From Pseudanabaena frigida (GTDB taxonomy: Bacteria > Cyanobacteriota > Cyanobacteriia > Pseudanabaenales > Pseudanabaenaceae), in contig QBML01000026.1 of NCBI GenBank assembly GCA_003242085.1, positions 1-64,000 of the forward strand: DNA of 64,000 bases. Reading direction: 5' to 3'. Under the pieces are notes generated by a model. It did no database searches, was not told the DNA's origin, and saw only the letters and a list, made by a program, of their open reading frames with translations. Position 1 is the first letter of the stretch, and every line of letters begins with the position of its first letter. Position numbers and translations under genes: made by a program. Of the stretch, positions 9,612-18,396 are shown one piece after another.

Positions 9612-10873
9612 CTCTTGACCACCAGTAATTCATCCCAACAACTCGTATATCTAGGCGATCGCATATCAGTTCTCATTTTCCAATCTTGCCTCATCCCCTC
9701 ACTGGCAAATCGAATCGTGCCATTTCCATAGCGCCTATTTAGCGAGTCAATTACAGACATTAACTTTTCATCATGGCGATCGACTGCGGGTGATAGCAAA
9801 TCCAACTGCACTGCATCAACCGAGCTTAGATCGTTAAGACTAACGCCACATTTTTTATAACTGAATCCTTCTCGAAAAATATTGGTCATACAGAGCTTGG
9901 CAAACCGAATCAATACCTGAGAACTATTCGTCGCCGTCGGGAGAGATACGGATATCGAATTGCTGTATTGCAAGTCATTAGGTTTGAATCGGTTAGTCGT
10001 CAGAAATACGCCTAGAACCGAAGCTCTTAATTTTCTATGTCTTAACTTAGCCGCCGCCCTTGCTGCATGGTGGGCAATCGCTTCGTGCATTTGTGCGAGC
10101 GTAGTTACGGGTTGACCGAACGAACGAGAACAAATCATATTCTTTTGCGGTGGCGCGATCGCTTCCAGTGGCAGACAGGATAAACCGCGCAGCTCGTGCA
10201 CGATCCTGACACCGACAATGCCCATGATTTGTTTGATAAGCGATTCATTCGCATCTCTTAACTGCGCCGCTGTAGCGATGCCATAGGATCTTAGTCTTAC
10301 CCCTAAGCGTCGATTTATGCCCCAGATATCTTCGATCGCGAGATTAGCTAATAGGTGATCGCGCAGCTCGTCGGTTATTAGTTCCGCTACGCCGCTTGCA
10401 GATTTTTTAGCTACATGGTTGGCAATCTTTGATAGAACCTTTGTTTTCCCGATACCGATACCCGTTGGAATACCAGTCCATTTAAGTATTTTCTCTCGCA
10501 ATCTCGTGCAAAACTCCTTTACTCCATCGGTTCCCAAATGTGCGAGACCCGATAAATCTAAAAAGCATTCGTCAATCGAATAAATCTCAACTTCTGGCAC
10601 TGAATCGTAAAGCACCTGATAAACGCGATGGCTCAGATCTCCGTACAGTTCGTAATTAGACGACAGAGCGATCGCTCATGCGTTTTGAAGCTGATTTTTA
10701 TATTTGTGGTAGGGCACGCCCATCGGAATACCTAGTGCTTTTGCTTCGGGCGATCGCGCGACGATACAGCCATCGTTATTAGAAAGTACGACCACAGGCT
10801 TGCCCTCAAGCGATGGGCTAAACACTCGCTCACAGCTAACATAGAAACAATTACAGTCAACTAGAGCAAACAT
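9608..10873 (-). pseudogene. umuC: UmuC-type Y-family DNA polymerase interrupted by one in-frame TGA
   Basis: 421 codons from ATG, close to the 422 of E. coli UmuC. Codons 1-65 ([18 protein letters not shown] ... [20 protein letters not shown]) and codons 67-421 (SSNYELYGDLS, EVYSIDE-like VEIYSIDECF, PTGIGIGKTK) lie in the same frame and are separated only by a TGA at 10676-10678. The spacing between the PY and SSNYELYGD landmarks looks normal with the stop counted as one residue, so this is a point nonsense change (for example CGA to TGA), not a frameshift. No umuD is adjacent. Translation would give a catalytically dead fragment unless read through. The C-terminal part looks otherwise intact, suggesting a recent event or a sequencing error. 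Confidence 0.85.
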
Positions 10874-10996
10874 TTTTGATATTTGTACGTTAATCTCATT
10901 CTAGCAGGTTGATTTTTGAGTTAGGTACGAATAATTGCTTATATCGATCAAGTGATTTTTTTAAGGTCTGATTCAGTACATATTCAGGCAAACACA

Positions 10997-13813
10997 TTAT
11001 TCTCTTAGTGACATTTGGGCAAAATGTTCTAGCAACAAGCGATGGATAAAGATATAACCGCCACCAACTTTTTGCAAGAAGATGAGTTTTGTAGCATAGT
11101 TAAGGAAACGCTCTAAGTTCCAAGGGATATAACTATTTTGATAAAGAACTAAACGTAATACAAAATGCTGGAGACACGCCAATCCAGCAGGTGAAAAAGT
11201 TCCGAACAATATTCCAATTAGTATGCCAAATGTAGGTGAACGGAAACCTACTTGAAGAGCGACAAGCCCCAAGGTAATTGCCCCGATGATAGTAAACAAT
11301 AGAGAGTTTTGAAGAGATCTCCAAATCCCTTGATTTGGTGCTGTATTAGTTTCAATTGTGGAACCTGCAAGACCTTGTAGCAGGATAAAGATTAAACCAG
11401 TCCCCAAACCACCTAAACCATAGCTTAAGTTCTGCATCAGAGTAGGGATAGCCCAATGAAGACTAAAACTAGCAAAATTAATTCCTAAAACCAAAAGTAT
11501 GCCGACACTTAGTCCCACCTGTCCTCCGACAAGAATGGTATTTTTAGCCTTGTCAAAAGACCATTTGAGGGTTTCTACGGTATGGATCTCAGTTTGAACT
11601 AGTCCTAAAATAACTCCAGCAATTAGACCGCCTCCAATTCCCAAGAAAATCCCGCCAACTAATCCAGTTTGTATGTCAAATACCAACCCTAAATTTACAC
11701 CAGTAACCAGACCAATAGAAGCTGCCCCAAACAAGCCTAAGCATATGGAATAAATCCACTTTTTGTGAATTGAATTCAACCAATCAGGTTGAATTCGTTC
11801 GATCAGAAATACAGTTTGAGATCTAAGTAATAATTGCTTAGCAAGCCAAGACAGCCAAAATATAGTTTTTTCTTTGCTATATTCTCTTTGCAGGATCTGG
11901 CGATCGAACATTCTTTGAATATAAGTATCAAACAAGTGCTTTCTGCGCTCGTCAATAGACTCTTGGGCTTGTAGTAATATTTCAGAATTTAGATCTTGAT
12001 AGGCTAAAGTCATAATACTTAGTAGAAGCGGCGATCGAACCAATTCCTGCAAGGTTTCATCGGTACGAATGGCAGTTGATACTCCTTCTAGATTTGAACC
12101 TGTACTAATTAGATATCGATCCACTTGTTCAAAGGTAAGCGGTTGAATACAAATAGCTCCTTGTACCCTGAGACGATGAGAGAGAGATTTATAGTCTTCA
12201 ATACGACTGCAAACAACAAGTTCGGTTTGACCCTTGGACTGCGTAAATTGATTCAAGGCTTGGAGGCATATATCTCGTCTTTTGATGCTGACTTCATCTA
12301 AACCATCTAATAACAGAAATAGCTGCTGTGTCTCAATCCAGCTTTTACCAATCTCCTTAGCAACTTGATACTTAATATGTAATTCCTGTATCAGCCAATC
12401 CGCAATACTCTGCTTTTCGTTTGTCCATGATGATAGATTAAATACGACTGGAATTAACTTATTGACATCTTTTTCAGCTTCAGCTATCAAATCGCGAGCA
12501 AGCTCAAGTAAGGTAGTAGTCTTTCCCGAACCGGGATTGCCTAATATCAAGAGAGAGCGTCCTGCGCCCATTTCATTCAGTTTGTCTAGGATTTTAGTTC
12601 CTAATGGCAATGCTTGAGCAAGCCGTTCTTCAGACTGCCAAACTACTGACCAAGGACGCTCTACCGCAAAGGATTGGTCTTCTAGCCCCAACTCAATCAG
12701 TACTTTGCTATGTAAAGAAGTTTCTAAAACGCCTTTAACCCAGAAGTTTTTTACCTTATTAAGTAGAATTTGGCGATTGCGATATTCTTGTCGATCAATT
12801 TGGTGATTGGAAAACTTTTCTTTCTTTTGTAGAGATAATTCTTTTGATCCGAGAATTGAAGTAGGTTGTTGTGATTGATGATTGGAATTATCTTGAGGTT
12901 TACCAATCGAAAGAATAGTTGATTGATTGGCAATATCACTATCAGTCTGACTAATTAGCTTCTCTAAAGTTTCTAGAGCATCGCTTGCATTCTCGTAGCG
13001 CTGGCGATAGTCGTAGCGCACCAAGCGATCAAGAATATTGGCAAACCCTGTACTAATCGTTACCGATCCCAGACCATTCTCTGCTAATACCCTGCTGCAT
13101 AAACTCCAACTGTATTCGCCCGTCTGGGTATCTCTGGGCAACTGTTTTGGTAGTAGCCCCGTCAGGACTTGGAAGCAGAGCATCCCTACTGCATAAATAT
13201 CGCTGCTAAAATGCGGCTGTCCCGAAATCTGTTCGCTCGGCATATACCCAGGAGAACCCACTGCTACAGTATTACTGCTGGTTTGGCTAGAGGGATTGCC
13301 TGTTTGGACGTTGACTTTTTTTACTGCGCCAAAATCAATTAAGACAATCTTACGATCTCGATCTCGCCTAATCAGATTTGATGGCTTGATATCGCGATGA
13401 ATTACATTTTGCTGATGTATAAAGGAAAGCACATGTAAGACATCTAGTAAAAGTTCGATCGCTTCTACTTCACTCATGCGCTTACCCCCTGCAAGTTCGT
13501 CTTCTAAAGTTATTCCTTCGATCAATTCTTGTACTAGATAGAATTCGCTATCTTGCTCGAAGTGTGCCATCAGTCGAGGGATCTGGTCGTGCCGATCGCC
13601 TAATTTATAAAGAGTTTCTGCTTCTTGGTTAAATAAGCGCTTGGCAATTTCGAGCGTACCTGAGTCGTCAATTTTTGGCTTTAGCTGCTTGACAACGCAG
13701 AGAGAATTACTTGGTAAATGTAGATCTCTAGCTAGAAATGTCTGACCAAACCCGCCACTGCCTAAATGGTTTACGATTTGGTAATGTCCTGCGAGGATTG
13801 TCGGAATTTCCAT
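10997..13813 (-). CDS. Ser/Thr protein kinase fused to NACHT NTPase and polytopic membrane domain
   Basis: 938 residues from the ATG at 13813 (an upstream TTG would add 11). The N-terminal kinase (about residues 10-280) has the glycine loop LGSGGFGQTF, catalytic HRDIKPSN and DFGAVKK. A linker follows, then a NACHT module with Walker A GNPGSGKTT near residue 430 and Walker B LFLLLDGLDEV near 505, followed by a winged-helix-like region. The last ~240 residues hold about six Gly-rich membrane helices. Such STAND-type kinase fusions occur in cyanobacteria. NACHT proteins include signalling ATPases and antiphage sensors, so defence is a possibility but is not shown. The next gene, umuC, is 123 bp away. 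Confidence 0.85.
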   Translation of the reverse strand: MEIPTILAGHYQIVNHLGSGGFGQTFLARDLHLPSNSLCVVKQLKPKIDDSGTLEIAKRLFNQEAETLYKLGDRHDQIPRLMAHFEQDSEFYLVQELIEGITLEDELAGGKRMSEVEAIELLLDVLHVLSFIHQQNVIHRDIKPSNLIRRDRDRKIVLIDFGAVKKVNVQTGNPSSQTSSNTVAVGSPGYMPSEQISGQPHFSSDIYAVGMLCFQVLTGLLPKQLPRDTQTGEYSWSLCSRVLAENGLGSVTISTGFANILDRLVRYDYRQRYENASDALETLEKLISQTDSDIANQSTILSIGKPQDNSNHQSQQPTSILGSKELSLQKKEKFSNHQIDRQEYRNRQILLNKVKNFWVKGVLETSLHSKVLIELGLEDQSFAVERPWSVVWQSEERLAQALPLGTKILDKLNEMGAGRSLLILGNPGSGKTTTLLELARDLIAEAEKDVNKLIPVVFNLSSWTNEKQSIADWLIQELHIKYQVAKEIGKSWIETQQLFLLLDGLDEVSIKRRDICLQALNQFTQSKGQTELVVCSRIEDYKSLSHRLRVQGAICIQPLTFEQVDRYLISTGSNLEGVSTAIRTDETLQELVRSPLLLSIMTLAYQDLNSEILLQAQESIDERRKHLFDTYIQRMFDRQILQREYSKEKTIFWLSWLAKQLLLRSQTVFLIERIQPDWLNSIHKKWIYSICLGLFGAASIGLVTGVNLGLVFDIQTGLVGGIFLGIGGGLIAGVILGLVQTEIHTVETLKWSFDKAKNTILVGGQVGLSVGILLVLGINFASFSLHWAIPTLMQNLSYGLGGLGTGLIFILLQGLAGSTIETNTAPNQGIWRSLQNSLLFTIIGAITLGLVALQVGFRSPTFGILIGILFGTFSPAGLACLQHFVLRLVLYQNSYIPWNLERFLNYATKLIFLQKVGGGYIFIHRLLLEHFAQMSLRE

Positions 13814-14024
13814 ATAATGTGTTTTGTGTGCTTCAGGTGTCTGCAAATCGTTACTGTCACTTTGAGCAGTTACAAAAGTAAATCTGTTGGTAAAAACCTA
13901 AAAGCCCATTTCCATCATATGCAACCAAGTAGAAACACGGAGCCATAACACCACCTTTGAGGCTACTTCAAAATTTTAGCAAGTTAATGATGGAGTCACA
14001 CGAGAAAAAGGAGGAAATCGCGCG

Positions 14025-14237
14025 CTAAGGCATAGAAGAGGCGGGAATCCAAAGATGCAATGTAGGAACAGACACGCCGAGATTCTTGGCTACAAGTCTA
14101 AGGAAAATACCACTAAAGAGAAGAGCCTTAGCAGTTTCAATAATCTGGCTCACGATCTTTATACCCCCATCTGTACCTTTAATTGGCTTCTTATTAAGTT
14201 GATATTTAATTACCCAGATCGAACTACGGTAACCCAA
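14025..14237 (-). pseudogene. C-terminal remnant of a serine recombinase (resolvase/invertase)
   Basis: The 70-codon frame ends with IETAKALLFSG, then LVAKNLGVSVPTLHLWIPAS. That matches the helix-turn-helix tail of Hin/Tn3-type resolvases (pattern: A-x-x-L-x-x-G, V-A-K-x-L-G-V-S-x-x-T-L-Y-x-x-x-P-A). The catalytic N-terminal domain with its serine is absent. Residues before it do not look like a recombinase. Probably the relic of a mobile element; an inverted-repeat operator overlaps its start side. Confidence 0.45.
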
Positions 14238-14253
14238 TCTAAATAGCGTAGTT
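14222..14253. promoter_or_regulatory. Inverted repeat AACTACG-N18-CGTAGTT, copy 1
   Basis: AACTACG at 14222-14228 and CGTAGTT at 14247-14253 are separated by exactly 18 bases. The same geometry recurs at 14441-14472 and, with shorter matches, at 20761-20792. A dimeric or tetrameric regulator-binding site is inferred. This copy lies about 380 bp before ssuD and may be accessory or looping. Confidence 0.55.
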
Positions 14254-14633
14254 TAAAGGTTAGACGTTAGTATTTCAAAAATACAGAAGCAAGCTTTTAA
14301 CTTTGTCAGTTGTGATTTTTTGACGACCTCATCAGGCTGTAAATTCCTTGAAAATAATGGCTCAGAGTTAAAATACTTAATAGTCACGAACAAACCGTAG
14401 ATTTGTTGATCTTATGCAATCATCTATGTAATACTAACTAAACTACGGTTTTATCAAGTATTTGCCGTAGTTTAACCGTAATATAGACCTCAAAAACTAT
14501 CAGTTTGATTTTGCATATAGTGTTTCCCAGTCTAGTGAAGTAGAGTTTTTCCGTTGAAGGCAGAAGAACCTCAGTACCTTACTTGAAAAGAGCTATATCT
14601 GAATTGAGTAGATAAAAAGAATAGGAGTGCATT
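14254..14633 (+). other. ssu upstream region, no gene
   Basis: This 380-bp stretch carries no plausible coding frame. It holds the second inverted repeat (14441-14472), an isolated half-site CCGTAG at 14395-14400, another near-half-site AACCGTAAT just after copy 2, and an AGGAG ribosome-binding site at about 14623 that supports the GTG start of ssuD. It probably contains the regulated promoter of the ssu operon. Confidence 0.6.
14441..14472. promoter_or_regulatory. Inverted repeat AACTACG-N18-CGTAGTT, copy 2
   Basis: AAACTACGG (14440-14448) and CCGTAGTTT (14465-14473) form perfect 9-bp arms; measured on the 7-bp core the spacer is again 18. It lies 160-195 bp before ssuD and is the best candidate operator for the ssu operon. 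The cognate regulator is unknown and is not evident in the window. Confidence 0.65.
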
Positions 14634-15830
14634 GTGCAGATTTTTTGGTTTATTCCCACCCACGGCGATGGACGCTATCTCGGTACGAGCATTGGTGGAC
14701 GGGCAACCAATCTAGGCTATCTTCAGCAAATTGCTCAAGCTGTTGATCGCCTTGGTTACGTGGGCGCGTTATTACCAACTGGGCGATCGTGTGATGATGC
14801 TTGGGTAGTGGCTTCTACATTAGTTTCCGTTACGCAACGCATGAAATTTCTTGTAGCTATTCGCCCTGGTTTAATGTCTCCTGGGGTGGCAGCGAGAATG
14901 GCGGCGACATTCGATCGTCTATCGGGTGGTCGTTTGTTGATTAATGTCGTCACTGGGGGCGATCCAGTGGAGCTCGCTGGCGATGGGTTGCACTTAGATC
15001 ACACTGCACGCTACGAATTGACTGATGAGTTTTTGACAGCTTGGCGTGAGATTTGCTCTGGTTCTTCCAATTTTAAAGGCGAATATCTCGATATTCGCGA
15101 TGGTAAACTTCTATTTACTCCTGTACAAAAGCCTCATCCTCCACTATGGTTTGGTGGATCTTCTCCGATCGCGCAACAAATAGCTGGTAAACATATTGAT
15201 ACTTATTTGACTTGGGGAGAGCCACCTGCACAAGTCGCTGAAAAAATTGAGGTCGTTAAAAAGCTATCAGAAAAAGAAGGAAGACAAATTAAATTTGGGA
15301 TTCGGATGCATGTAATTGTGCGTGAAACCAAGAGCGAAGCATGGGAGGCAGCCAATAATCTTATTCGCTATGTTGATGAGCAATCAATTGTGAAAGCTCA
15401 ACAGGTCTATGCTCGCATGGACTCCGTTGGACAACAACGAATGTCTCAACTTCATGGTGGTAAGAAAGACAACCTAGAAATTAGTCCCGATCTATGGGCG
15501 GGTGTTGGCTTAATTCGTGGTGGTGCAGGTACAGCTCTAGTTGGAGATCCTGATACTGTTGCAAAGCGCCTATTAGAATACAGTGATCTTGGAGTGGAGA
15601 GTTTCATTCTTTCTGGTTATCCCCATTTAGAAGAAGCCTATCGAGTTGCGGAATTGCTATTCCCACGGTTACCCTTAGAGAATTTGCCATCGATTGATCG
15701 CCAATTAATGACTGGTCCTTTTGGGGAAATTTTGGCAAATGAAGATTTACCTAAAGGACAAACAGAAAATATTTCTGAAAAAGTTTCTGACAACTTCTCT
15801 GTAAGAGAGCCTCAACCAACGGTGGACTAA
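14634..15830 (+). CDS. ssuD: FMNH2-dependent alkanesulfonate monooxygenase
   Basis: 398 residues from a GTG preceded by AGGAG. It is a flavin-dependent TIM-barrel (bacterial luciferase-like) enzyme that oxygenates alkanesulfonates to aldehyde plus sulfite. Landmarks: [17 protein letters not shown] at the N-terminus, [39 protein letters not shown]-type segment, NVVTGGDP, and [12 protein letters not shown]. The last ~30 residues are an acidic extension beyond the usual end of SsuD (about 380). It heads the operon ssuD-ssuC-ssuB-ssuE; ssuC begins at the base after its stop. Reduced flavin is expected from SsuE. Assimilated sulfite feeds cysteine synthesis. Confidence 0.95.
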   Translation: MQIFWFIPTHGDGRYLGTSIGGRATNLGYLQQIAQAVDRLGYVGALLPTGRSCDDAWVVASTLVSVTQRMKFLVAIRPGLMSPGVAARMAATFDRLSGGRLLINVVTGGDPVELAGDGLHLDHTARYELTDEFLTAWREICSGSSNFKGEYLDIRDGKLLFTPVQKPHPPLWFGGSSPIAQQIAGKHIDTYLTWGEPPAQVAEKIEVVKKLSEKEGRQIKFGIRMHVIVRETKSEAWEAANNLIRYVDEQSIVKAQQVYARMDSVGQQRMSQLHGGKKDNLEISPDLWAGVGLIRGGAGTALVGDPDTVAKRLLEYSDLGVESFILSGYPHLEEAYRVAELLFPRLPLENLPSIDRQLMTGPFGEILANEDLPKGQTENISEKVSDNFSVREPQPTVD

Positions 15831-16670
15831 ATGGAACAGTCTTTTGGTAATTCTATTAATAAGCCTAAGCCAAAGTCTCTAAAGCAGAAGTCTGGAAATG
15901 CTTTGTATCGTTTTTGGCGCGGATTTTTGCCTTGGGTAGTGCCAATTGTATCGATCCTTCTATGGCAAATCTCTTCCCAAAATGGTTGGCTCTCGACAAA
16001 GATTTTGCCCGCACCACTGGATGTTTTAAAAGTTGGTATTAAGCTTGCTCAGTCTGGCGAGCTCCTCAAACATCTGACTATTAGCGGTACAAGAGCCTTG
16101 ATTGGGTTTGTGATCGGTGGTGGCATTGGGTTTCTGTTTGGACTAATCAATGGCACTTTTGCGATCGCCGAAACTCTACTCGATACATCCCTCCAGATGC
16201 TTCGCAATATTCCACATCTTGCCCTAATTCCCCTTGTGATTTTGTGGTTTGGTATTGGCGAAGAGGCGAAAATATTTCTAGTAGTGATCGGGGTAATGTT
16301 CCCCATCTATCTCAATACCTATCATGGTATCCGTACTGTTGATTCGGGACTAATTGAGATGGGCAAGGTCTATGGATTAAATGCTTTGGGCGTATTTTGG
16401 CAAATAGTTTTACCAGGAGCCTTACCCTCGATTCTAGTTGGTGTGCGCTTTGCACTCGGGATCATGTGGCTGACCTTGATTGTCTCAGAAACGATCGCGG
16501 CTGATTCAGGTATTGGCTATCTCGCTATGAATGCAAGGGAATTTCTCCAAACTGATGTGGTGGTATTTGCCATTTTGCTCTATGCCTTGCTAGGGAAATT
16601 AGCAGATACGATCGCGCGTTATTTAGAGTCTGTATTGCTGAAATGGCATCCAGCCTATAGCGGAAAATAG
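15831..16670 (+). CDS. ssuC: Sulfonate ABC transporter permease
   Basis: 279 residues from an ATG that abuts the ssuD stop. It is a BPD-type inner-membrane permease of the SsuC/TauC/NrtB group with about six membrane helices. The cytoplasmic EAA loop, which docks the ATPase, is visible as MGKVYGLNALGVFWQIVLP near residues 180-200. The N-terminal ~35 residues are polar and cytosolic. The operon supplies the ATPase (ssuB) but no binding protein; the SsuA-type proteins encoded at 20918 or 31895 may serve it. Confidence 0.92.
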   Translation: MEQSFGNSINKPKPKSLKQKSGNALYRFWRGFLPWVVPIVSILLWQISSQNGWLSTKILPAPLDVLKVGIKLAQSGELLKHLTISGTRALIGFVIGGGIGFLFGLINGTFAIAETLLDTSLQMLRNIPHLALIPLVILWFGIGEEAKIFLVVIGVMFPIYLNTYHGIRTVDSGLIEMGKVYGLNALGVFWQIVLPGALPSILVGVRFALGIMWLTLIVSETIAADSGIGYLAMNAREFLQTDVVVFAILLYALLGKLADTIARYLESVLLKWHPAYSGK

Positions 16671-16709
16671 TCAAAATTGTATTACGCAGTCATCTCAGGA
16701 GATGAAATC

Positions 16710-17486
16710 ATGAGCCAACTTATATCTATCGAAAATGGTATCGACCTCAAAATTGAGAATCTAGCCAAAAAATTTGGTGATCATACGGTATTACAAGACC
16801 TCAATTTGGAAATAAACTCAGGCGAATTTGTCACCATTGTCGGTAGAAGTGGCTGCGGTAAAACAACTTTACTAAGACTAATTGCAGGATTAGAAAGAAT
16901 TTCCAAAGGCAAAATCAATCTTGATCACCAAACAGTAAATTCTTTGCATCCACAAATCAAAGTTATGTTTCAAGATTCGCGTCTACTACCTTGGCAAAAG
17001 GTATTAGATAACGTGCGTCTAGGCTTACCAAAAGATTCCCGCTCTAAAGCAATGGAAGTTCTACATCAAGTAGGTTTAGCGACTAAAGCTAAAGAATTTC
17101 CTTCTACGCTTTCTGGTGGACAAAAGCAAAGAGTGGCTTTGGCTAGAGCTTTGGTGAGTAATCCTCGTTTGTTATTGCTAGATGAGCCTTTGGGTGCTCT
17201 AGATGCTTTGACGAGAATTGAGATGCAGCGCTTGCTAGAGGATCTCTGGCTAGATCAAAAATTTACAGCTTTCTTGATTACTCACGATGTTGAAGAAGCG
17301 ATCGCTTTAGGGGATCGGGTGATTTTGCTTGAAGAAGGAAAAATTGTGATGGATGTCAAGATCGATCTCCCTCGTCCAAGGGCACGAGGTACTGCGGAAT
17401 TCGCAACGCTAGTCGATCGCATTCGTAGCCGTGTTATGAACCAAAACTCTTTTTTCGATTCTGAACTTCATGCCAATGCTGCTTAG
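16710..17486 (+). CDS. ssuB: Sulfonate ABC transporter ATP-binding protein
   Basis: 258 residues from the ATG at 16710, chosen because an AGGAG lies just before it; a TTG at 16677 lacks this. It has Walker A GRSGCGKTT, Q-loop FQDSRLLPWQK, signature LSGGQKQR, Walker B LLLLDEPLGALD and the switch His in ITHDVEEA. It powers sulfonate uptake with SsuC. FQDSRLLPW is typical of the nitrate/sulfonate/taurine importer subgroup. Substrate specificity is set by the binding protein, so sulfonate is inferred from ssuD and ssuE. Confidence 0.93.
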   Translation: MSQLISIENGIDLKIENLAKKFGDHTVLQDLNLEINSGEFVTIVGRSGCGKTTLLRLIAGLERISKGKINLDHQTVNSLHPQIKVMFQDSRLLPWQKVLDNVRLGLPKDSRSKAMEVLHQVGLATKAKEFPSTLSGGQKQRVALARALVSNPRLLLLDEPLGALDALTRIEMQRLLEDLWLDQKFTAFLITHDVEEAIALGDRVILLEEGKIVMDVKIDLPRPRARGTAEFATLVDRIRSRVMNQNSFFDSELHANAA

Positions 17487-17618
17487 GGTTCCGCGATTTA
17501 AAAAATCGGTTCTTTACTTTACTGCACAATGCTTAATTTTTACGGAATGGATGATCCTTAACAGCAATCATCTTCTATTCCCAACAATTTATTCTATTAA
17601 TTCAATTCAAAACTAACT

Positions 17619-18149
17619 ATGACTAAGATTCTTCTAATTAACGGCAGTCCATCTGCTCCTTCACGTTCGCAGGGTATTTTGGAATATGCGATCGCCTTAC
17701 TCACAGAGCAAGGGGTAAAGACAGATCTGATCTCTGTACGCGATCTCCCTGCGGAGGATTTAGTATTTGGCAAGTACAACAGCCCTAACTTAGAACAGCC
17801 TAAAGCTCTGCTTGCAGAGGCTGATGGGGTGATTATTTCAACTCCAATTTACAAAGCTTCCTACACAGGTTTACTCAAAACGTTTCTAGATTTGCTACCT
17901 CAAAAAGCCCTCAGTGATAAGGTTATATTACCGATCGCTACAGGTGGTTCAATTGCTCATTTATTAGCGATCGACTTCACGCTCAAGCCTGTCCTCAGTG
18001 AGTTAGGAGCAAGACATATTCTTGGTGTTTTGTATGCTGTGGATAAGCAAGTAACTTGGAGTGAAAACCAAACAGTAATTTTAGAAGAAGAGATCGATCT
18101 AAGGTTGAAGGAATCTTTGGACGCACTGCTCAAAGCCGTAAAACGTTAA
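17619..18149 (+). CDS. ssuE: NAD(P)H-dependent FMN reductase
   Basis: 176 residues from ATG. Flavodoxin-like fold with the phosphate-binding loop INGSPSAPSRS near residue 7 and the ISTPIYKASYTGLLKTFLD segment typical of SsuE. It reduces FMN for SsuD and perhaps for the DszC/SfnB-like enzyme at the far end of the island. A 132-bp gap separates it from ssuB with no obvious terminator, so co-transcription is likely. A 20-bp hairpin that includes its stop codon ends the operon. Confidence 0.93.
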   Translation: MTKILLINGSPSAPSRSQGILEYAIALLTEQGVKTDLISVRDLPAEDLVFGKYNSPNLEQPKALLAEADGVIISTPIYKASYTGLLKTFLDLLPQKALSDKVILPIATGGSIAHLLAIDFTLKPVLSELGARHILGVLYAVDKQVTWSENQTVILEEEIDLRLKESLDALLKAVKR

Positions 18150-18187
18150 GAAAGAATCGGTGAAAAGCACCGATTCTTTCTTAACGT
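18143..18187 (+). terminator. 20-bp perfect hairpin ending the ssu operon
   Basis: Positions 18143-18162 pair perfectly with 18168-18187 around an AAAAG loop. The left arm contains the last codons and TAA stop of ssuE. This should separate the ssu operon from the downstream fusion gene. Confidence 0.8.
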
Positions 18188-18396
18188 AAACCACTCTTTG
18201 AAACAGTGATTTAAAGAGTTATTTTTAGCATTTGGTAACTTAATCAGGAAACTAAAACTTTTCAAGCTTTTTTGCAGATTTTAGCTAAATAGATGACTTT
18301 TAAACCTTAGCCAAGAGGTTAATTTATAAGCAAATTCACAAAACTTTATCGAATTGCAAAAACTCCTAACCTTAAATCATCGATTAGTTAACTGAT

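Noticed and set aside
10874-10996. Possible LexA box upstream of umuC
   Set aside because: CGTACCTAACTCA and AACGTACAAAT were considered, but neither fits the cyanobacterial LexA pattern as I remember it (RGTAC-N3-DGTWCB).
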